A stretch of 46,365 bases of DNA, taken from the NCBI GenBank assembly GCA_050014355.1, contig JBEKDL010000017.1, positions 1 through 46,365 on the forward strand, in the 5' to 3' direction. Source of the DNA: Fen-1077 sp050014355. GTDB taxonomy: Bacteria; Chloroflexota; Dehalococcoidia; Dehalococcoidales; RBG-16-60-22. The notes beneath the pieces are model-generated. The model did no database searches, was not told the DNA's origin, and saw only the letters and a list, made by a program, of their open reading frames with translations. Shown here one piece after another: positions 41,583 through 46,365 of this stretch. The position numbers and the translations under genes are program-made. Positions within the stretch are counted from its first letter, which is position 1; every line of letters starts with the position of its first letter.

Positions 41583-41699
41583 CAAAATCCCCTTTGTATT
41601 CCCCCTTTTTCAAAGGGGGAAAGATCAACTTAGGGAGGAGGGAAAAGGGGTATGCCAACAGCTTCTCCCTTTCGTAAAGGGAGATTGAGAGGGATTTTG
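41583..41699. repeat. palindromic, REP/MITE-like intergenic repeat
   Basis: A 117-base unit with exact 9-base terminal inverted repeats (CAAAATCCC at 41583 and GGGATTTTG ending at 41699). It contains two hairpins: CCCCCTTTTTCAAAGGGGG (about 41601-41619) and CTCCCTTTCGTAAAGGGAG (about 41665-41683). No coding frame. Such units are usually dispersed in a genome. Confidence 0.6.
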
Positions 41700-41719
41700 A
41701 AGTAAAGCGGGGTAACTCA

Positions 41720-43009
41720 TCAGGGGGACGTGTCGAACCAGCTACTGCCGAAACTCTGGTGCACCGTGGTATCGCCGGAGGTGACCCAGACCACCACCCG
41801 CGTATGCTGACCTTTCGGCGGTGTCAGCGATAGTTGTACCGTCGCTTTCTTATCCACCGGGATGGCGAAGCTGGCGCTTTTTACCTGGTTCCATACCTTA
41901 TTATCACCCGCATCACAGCCGGCATGTACTACCACATCTTCCGCCGACGCCGAGCCGCGGTTTTCCACGGTGACAGTGAGGGGAATATAGTCGCGCCATG
42001 AAGGATAGCTCCAGGTGCAAAAATAGACTGGCCTGGGGACAAGGTCTAATATATTAGCGCTGACACCCTTGTATTTTTCCGGCAACTCGCCAAGCTTCCA
42101 GCCGACAGAAGTGGTTTCGACGAAATAGAAGCGCTTCCCGCGCCACTCGTAGTAGGTCCCGTGGATGGACGTGTCCCCGGCGATGCCCACTGCTAAGTGC
42201 GTAGGATAGTCTAGTAGAACAGTATCGTAGCCAAGAGCGCGGGTAACTGCCGCCAGCAGGAAGGCGTGGTCTTCGCAATCACCAGTTCCATCAACGATGG
42301 TTTCGATAGGGAACCTGGGATAATCCGATTTGGCCTTGGAGTCCGCATCGGTAGTATAAGGTATGCCCTGCGCAAATAATATCGCGCACTCGACAATGTC
42401 GTAATCGCTGTAACCCAGCCCGGGGGCGTCCCGCTGAATCATCTCGGCCAGTCCCTTGGTCAGCCAGTCGTTACCGGGATGGGTGGCATAGACAGCCCAG
42501 TCTTTTAGTTCGATCCTGGGACGGTCACGGTAAGATTGGTATAAATCATTCGAAAGCGTTACCTGATACCACCAGGAGCAACCTTTATACTCCCAATCGA
42601 AGCGGCGGGTAATATTTTCGCTGGAACCGGATGTATTAACCGCCGACTCTATTTTTACGCTGGGGGGTGGCTGGGTAGTTGTGACGGGCGGGGGCACAGT
42701 CCTTGTAGCTGTAGGAGTTCCCGCACCGGTGGTCAGCGATGTTGTGGTCGCGGGTACGCTGGTAGTCGGCGGTTTTGTAGTAGTGGTAGTGGCTGGCGGG
42801 CTACTGGCAAGCGTTGTTTTCGGGGTCGTAGTTAACGTGGGCGTACTGCTGGCAGTCGTCGCTGTCGTAAGGGTTACCGCAGGCGCGCTGGAAGCAGGGG
42901 AGGACGTTGATGTTGGTAGGGGTATCACGCATGAGGAGACCAGGAAAAGTAGAGTCGCGATGCAGAAAAACAGGAGGCGAAGACGAGATAAGGCACTTTT
43001 AGACATCAT
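41720..43009 (-). CDS. transglutaminase-like lipoprotein
   Basis: 429 residues. A signal peptide with lipobox LVSSC (Cys27) means the protein is anchored outside the membrane. A Thr/Ser/Pro-rich linker (about 33-118) follows. The transglutaminase-like core carries Cys245 (GDCEDHAF), His271 (YPTHLAVGI) and an acid near 298 (FYFVETTS). The C terminus (about 320-429) is a beta domain like CARDB. It is likely a surface enzyme or peptidase-like protein; the substrate is unknown. Confidence 0.86.
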   Translation of the reverse strand: MMSKSALSRLRLLFFCIATLLFLVSSCVIPLPTSTSSPASSAPAVTLTTATTASSTPTLTTTPKTTLASSPPATTTTTKPPTTSVPATTTSLTTGAGTPTATRTVPPPVTTTQPPPSVKIESAVNTSGSSENITRRFDWEYKGCSWWYQVTLSNDLYQSYRDRPRIELKDWAVYATHPGNDWLTKGLAEMIQRDAPGLGYSDYDIVECAILFAQGIPYTTDADSKAKSDYPRFPIETIVDGTGDCEDHAFLLAAVTRALGYDTVLLDYPTHLAVGIAGDTSIHGTYYEWRGKRFYFVETTSVGWKLGELPEKYKGVSANILDLVPRPVYFCTWSYPSWRDYIPLTVTVENRGSASAEDVVVHAGCDAGDNKVWNQVKSASFAIPVDKKATVQLSLTPPKGQHTRVVVWVTSGDTTVHQSFGSSWFDTSP

Positions 43010-43132
43010 TAAGCCATTCTAGAGCGAGTTTCCAACACAGTCAAGCCTATCTCCTCACACGATAAATCACAAATTCCCAACTATTTATTTGCGCCCCTTG
43101 CCTTCTGTTTAAAATTCCTGTAAAGTCATGCT

Positions 43133-44530
43133 GTGAGCAAATTCGAGAAGTCTGCGGGCAGGACGGTCTACGTTTGCAAAGAGTGCGGCAAGGAAAGCCT
43201 CAAGTGGCTGGGGCGCTGCCCGGACTGCAACCAGTGGAACAGCTTCACGGAGGTAACAGCCGCACTCAAGCCCGCGTCTTCCCGTGTTGCCGCGCCTTTA
43301 TCCCCGCCCCAGGAGCTTTCCGAAGTTTCTATCGAGGCCGCCGACCGTAAACCTTTACCCCTCGCCGAGTTCAACCGCGTCCTCGGCGGCGGCCTGGTGG
43401 CAGGGTCTCTGGTCCTTGTCAGCGGCGACCCCGGCATCGGCAAATCGACGCTTTTACTCCAGGCCGCGGCGTCAATCGCCAGTCATGATAGCCGCGTGGT
43501 CTACGTCACCGGCGAGGAGACGGCGCACCAGATTAAGCTGCGCGCCGACCGGCTGGGGCTAGGCGGTGAGGGGCTTTACATTATGGCCGGGACAGACCTC
43601 GACGCAGCGCTGGAGCAGGCGGAACAGGCCGCGCTGTCGCTATTGGTTATCGACTCCATCCAGACCGTTTATTTACCTGAATTAGATGCGGCGCCGGGCA
43701 ACATCAGCCAGGTGCGGGAGTGCACCATGCGGCTCATGCAGTGGGCCAAGACGCAGGGCGTGCCGGTCTTTATCTCCGGGCACGTCACCAAGGAAGGCGC
43801 TATCGCGGGGCCGAAGGTGCTGGAACACATCGTCGATGTCGTCCTCTACCTCGAAGGCGAGCCCTTCAGCGCTTACCGGTTGTTGCGCTGCGTGAAAAAC
43901 CGCTTCGGCTCGACCAACGAGGTGGGCGTCTTCGAGATGAAGGAGCAGGGCATGGTGGAGGTGGACAACCCCTCCAAAGCGTTCCTGTCTCAACGCGGGA
44001 CGGAGTCGGTAGGCTCGGTCGTGGTGCCGACGCTCGAAGGCAGCCGGCCGCTTCTGGTAGAAATCCAGGCGCTGACGACTCCCAACAGCTTCGGGCAGCC
44101 GCGGCGCACCGCTAACGGCGTGGACTTCAACCGTTTACTCGTGGTATCCGCCGTGCTTTCCCGGCGCGTTGGGTTGAAGCTGGGCAATCAGGACATCATG
44201 GTGAACGTGACCGGCGGCTTAAGCGTAGGCGAGCCCGCCGCCGATTTAGGCATGGCTTTAGCGATTGCCTCCAGCTACCGTGACGCGGAAGTCATACCGT
44301 TTACGGCGGCGGTAGGGGAGGTGGGCTTGAGCGGGGAGCTGCGGGCAGTCACGCAACTAGAGCGCCGCCTGACCGAGGCCGCCCGGCTGGGTTTTAAAAA
44401 GTGCATTATTCCTAAAGCGGGGGCTAACAGTATCAATCACCCGAAAGATATTGAGATAATAGCGGTGGGGACATTAAGGGAGGCGGTGGGGAGGGGATTA
44501 ACAGGCAAAGAGATAATTCAAGAAGGGTGA
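43133..44530 (+). CDS. radA: DNA repair protein RadA
   Basis: 465 residues. A zinc finger (Cys15, 18, 29, 32: CKECG...CPDC), RecA-like core with Walker A GDPGIGKST (98-106), the RadA-specific KNRFG motif, and a C-terminal Lon-like domain (GGLSVGEPAADLGMALAIAS, GEVGLSGELRAV). It works in recombination intermediates, promoting branch migration. It starts at GTG with a weak ribosome site. Complete. Confidence 0.96.
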   Translation: MSKFEKSAGRTVYVCKECGKESLKWLGRCPDCNQWNSFTEVTAALKPASSRVAAPLSPPQELSEVSIEAADRKPLPLAEFNRVLGGGLVAGSLVLVSGDPGIGKSTLLLQAAASIASHDSRVVYVTGEETAHQIKLRADRLGLGGEGLYIMAGTDLDAALEQAEQAALSLLVIDSIQTVYLPELDAAPGNISQVRECTMRLMQWAKTQGVPVFISGHVTKEGAIAGPKVLEHIVDVVLYLEGEPFSAYRLLRCVKNRFGSTNEVGVFEMKEQGMVEVDNPSKAFLSQRGTESVGSVVVPTLEGSRPLLVEIQALTTPNSFGQPRRTANGVDFNRLLVVSAVLSRRVGLKLGNQDIMVNVTGGLSVGEPAADLGMALAIASSYRDAEVIPFTAAVGEVGLSGELRAVTQLERRLTEAARLGFKKCIIPKAGANSINHPKDIEIIAVGTLREAVGRGLTGKEIIQEG

Positions 44531-44599
44531 AACCCATCTTTTTCTACTCTCACTCTCAGTTGCTGGGGGAAACAAAACGCGAGGCATCGGACAAATAAA

Positions 44600-45148
44600 A
44601 TGGCTAAAGGGAAAAATGATTGTGCCGTTGTTTTAACCTTTTCTCCCGATATAGAAAATACTTTGAGCAGGTTGTGCGAAGAATATCTGATATACATTGA
44701 TTACAAGATCGTGCCCCATTTAACACTTATTTACCCCTTTACGCCTGTTTTCAGCCTTTACAAAGTAAATGAACAATTAGAAAAAGTAGCGAAACAGACG
44801 AAACAATTCAATATCACTTTAAACGGAATAAATTACTTTGAAGACGATAGTAATGTCGCGTACGCCGCGATAGAAAATAAACGCGCGGTGAAAAAACTTC
44901 ATATTGACCTTATCAGTTCCCTGGAAGGGCTGATAAAAGAACAATACACGGACGGGAAGTATAATCTGGACAGGTTCGTACCCCACGTGACCATCGGGAA
45001 CAAAATCCCGGATGAAATATTCCTGGAAATTAAGAAAAAGCTCTTAAAATACCGCTTGCACTTTGAAGACAATATAACCGACTTTAGTCTATTTGCGGAA
45101 ATCAAAGGGGCATGGCAACGGAAGCGAGTTTTTGAATTGACCGGCTGA
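44600..45148 (+). CDS. 2H phosphoesterase (2'-5' RNA ligase/LigT-like)
   Basis: 182 residues with the two H-x-T/S-x catalytic motifs: HLTL (VPHLTLIYPFTP) and HVTI (FVPHVTIGNK). The length and layout fit the 2H superfamily, which acts on 2',5' or cyclic phosphates in RNA or nucleotides. It is AT-rich compared with radA and ispD on either side, suggesting transfer. The substrate is not known. Confidence 0.86.
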   Translation: MAKGKNDCAVVLTFSPDIENTLSRLCEEYLIYIDYKIVPHLTLIYPFTPVFSLYKVNEQLEKVAKQTKQFNITLNGINYFEDDSNVAYAAIENKRAVKKLHIDLISSLEGLIKEQYTDGKYNLDRFVPHVTIGNKIPDEIFLEIKKKLLKYRLHFEDNITDFSLFAEIKGAWQRKRVFELTG

Positions 45149-45225
45149 AATAATATCATTTTCGAATATAGGACAATAGATACCGCTTTCACGGGAATGA
45201 TAAATAATTTATAATTTATTAAACT

Positions 45226-45936
45226 ATGCCTAAATCATCAAAAGTATCGGCCATTATAGTAGCGGCGGGGGACAGCCAGCGCATGGGCGGTATTGATAAG
45301 CTCTTCGCCCCGCTTGGCGGTCAACCTGTGCTGGCGCGCGTGCTGGATGCCTTCCAGAACTGCAAAAAAGTCGACCAGATAGTCCTAGTGATGAACGCGA
45401 AAAACATCGAGGAGGGTCGCCGCCTGGTCGCGCTCGGGCGCTGGAACAAAATCACAGATATCTGCCTCGGAGGGAAAAGGCGGCAGGACTCGGTCGCCGC
45501 AGGCCTTAAAACTGTTAAGGAAACCGAGTGGATTATTATCCACGACGCCGCCCGTCCTCTTGTCACCATCGACCTCATCGAGCGGGGGCTGGAGGCAGCC
45601 AGAGAGACCGGGGCCGCTGTGGCCGCCGTCCCGGTGACCGATACCATCAAGTATGTCAAGGACCGTGAGATAGTGCGCCAGACGCTCCCACGTGAAAATC
45701 TAAGGGCAGTACAGACGCCGCAGGTATTCCGGGCCGACCTTATCAAAAATACCTATAAATTCGTCCCCGGCGATGTCACCGATGATGCCACGCTGGTGGA
45801 AAAGGCCGGCTACCAGGTCAAGCTTTACATGGGCGCTTATGATAATATAAAGATAACCACCCCCACCGACCTGGCGATAGTCAGTGCGCTGTGGAAGATA
45901 TATGAACAACCGGATACGCGCCGGAATCGGCTTTGA
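45226..45936 (+). CDS. ispD: 2-C-methyl-D-erythritol 4-phosphate cytidylyltransferase
   Basis: 236 residues. MEP-pathway step making CDP-ME. SAIIVAAGDSQRMGGIDKLF (nucleotide-binding loop), GGKRRQDSVAAGL, IHDAARPLV, PVTDTIKYV and QTPQVFRADL are the standard blocks. Its end overlaps ispF by 35 bases. Confidence 0.96.
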   Translation: MPKSSKVSAIIVAAGDSQRMGGIDKLFAPLGGQPVLARVLDAFQNCKKVDQIVLVMNAKNIEEGRRLVALGRWNKITDICLGGKRRQDSVAAGLKTVKETEWIIIHDAARPLVTIDLIERGLEAARETGAAVAAVPVTDTIKYVKDREIVRQTLPRENLRAVQTPQVFRADLIKNTYKFVPGDVTDDATLVEKAGYQVKLYMGAYDNIKITTPTDLAIVSALWKIYEQPDTRRNRL

Positions 45937-46365
45937 TTCGCACCCCCTGGTTGCGGGCAGGAAGCTCGTGCTGGGAGGGGTAGAGATACCCTTCGCTAAA
46001 GGGCTGGAAGGCTGGAGCGATGCCGATGTGCTCACCCACGCTATCATGGACGCTCTGCTGGGGGCGGCGGCGCTGGGGGACATCGGTGTGCATTTCCCGC
46101 CCGGCGAGGCCAAGTATCAAGGTATCTCCAGCCTGGTCCTTCTCCAAAAGGTAAAAGAAAAGCTGGCCCAAAACGGCTGGCGTGTTGGCAATATCGATGC
46201 CACGTTGGTGGCGGAAAAGCCGCGCCTCCGTGATTTTATCGACGATATGCGCCGGAACTTGAGCCAGGCGCTGGGGATAAACATCGATTGCGTCAGCGTC
46301 AAGGCCAGCACTTCCAACAGACTGGGCGCTATTGGGCGTGAGGAAGGCATCGCGGTTTACGCCGT
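45902..46365 (+). CDS. ispF: 2-C-methyl-D-erythritol 2,4-cyclodiphosphate synthase, partial at window edge
   Basis: The first 154 codons are present; the stop lies beyond the window. GFDSHPLVAG holds metal ligands Asp12 and His14; SDADVLTHAIMDALLGAAALGDIG, VHFPP and SVKASTSNRLGAIGREEGIA are family blocks. It converts CDP-ME 2-phosphate to MEcPP, following IspD. The usual length is about 160 residues, so only the last few are missing. Confidence 0.95.
   Translation, partial: MNNRIRAGIGFDSHPLVAGRKLVLGGVEIPFAKGLEGWSDADVLTHAIMDALLGAAALGDIGVHFPPGEAKYQGISSLVLLQKVKEKLAQNGWRVGNIDATLVAEKPRLRDFIDDMRRNLSQALGINIDCVSVKASTSNRLGAIGREEGIAVYA

Overview
The window is a bacterial chromosome segment with GC-rich housekeeping genes. 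Gene content points to a monoderm, probably anaerobic member of the Chloroflexota, most likely Dehalococcoidia. The clues are ClpC with a UVR motif, a RemA(DUF370)-gmk pair, a CbiM-PDGLE/CbiQ/CbiO cobalt/nickel importer, prokaryotic SpeD/SpeE, a heliorhodopsin, a sodium-pumping decarboxylase beta subunit, the MEP isoprenoid pathway, many GTG/TTG starts and an isolated 5S rRNA gene. This is inference; the window holds no 16S gene.

Layout. (1) 1-8633: an initiator tRNA gene (47-121) carries an integrated element of about 8.5 kb. A 38-bp direct repeat of the tRNA 3' end (85-122 and 8596-8633) marks attL and attR. The element holds a tyrosine recombinase, a small XRE regulator behind a leader with two terminators, several unknown genes and, on the minus strand, a compact operon from one strong promoter (7299-7327). 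That operon encodes two small membrane proteins, two tiny related PVPPR proteins and a reverse transcriptase with a helical C-terminal half. It is the best candidate here for an undescribed defence-type system. (2) 8700-9951: an AT-rich gene for a membrane protein beside attR. (3) 10154-13354: a Fur-family regulator and cbiMQO, with matching Nur-like dyads before both units. (4) 13556-17477: lipase, glycerol-3-phosphate dehydrogenase and glycerol kinase, a short glycerol route. (5) 17569-21616: minus-strand esterase, a YkgJ-AHSA1 fusion, a GalT-like protein and an isochorismatase-family hydrolase. (6) 21839-23561: PAS protein, heliorhodopsin and a zinc-ribbon protein whose ribosome site lies in a hairpin. 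(7) 23665-26129: speE, speD, a frameshifted small gene and a P-loop/DRTGG protein. (8) 26255-30932: two membrane-linked glycosyltransferases, then the complete AmmeMemoRadiSam trio. (9) 31058-35134: broken SRPBCC gene, glyoxalase-like protein with zinc ribbon, rarA, a DUF47 protein, gmk and remA. (10) 35481-39906: 5S rRNA, clpC, and a biotin carrier / small membrane subunit / beta subunit set of a Na+-pumping decarboxylase. (11) 39978-41699: an AT-rich DGQHR-domain gene followed by a small palindromic repeat element. (12) 41720-46365: a transglutaminase-like lipoprotein, radA, a 2H phosphoesterase, ispD and the start of ispF, which runs off the window.

Function assignments rest on motifs read by eye and on knowledge of the families; no database search was possible. 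Start codons were moved from the longest frame wherever a clear ribosome binding site pointed to a later start.
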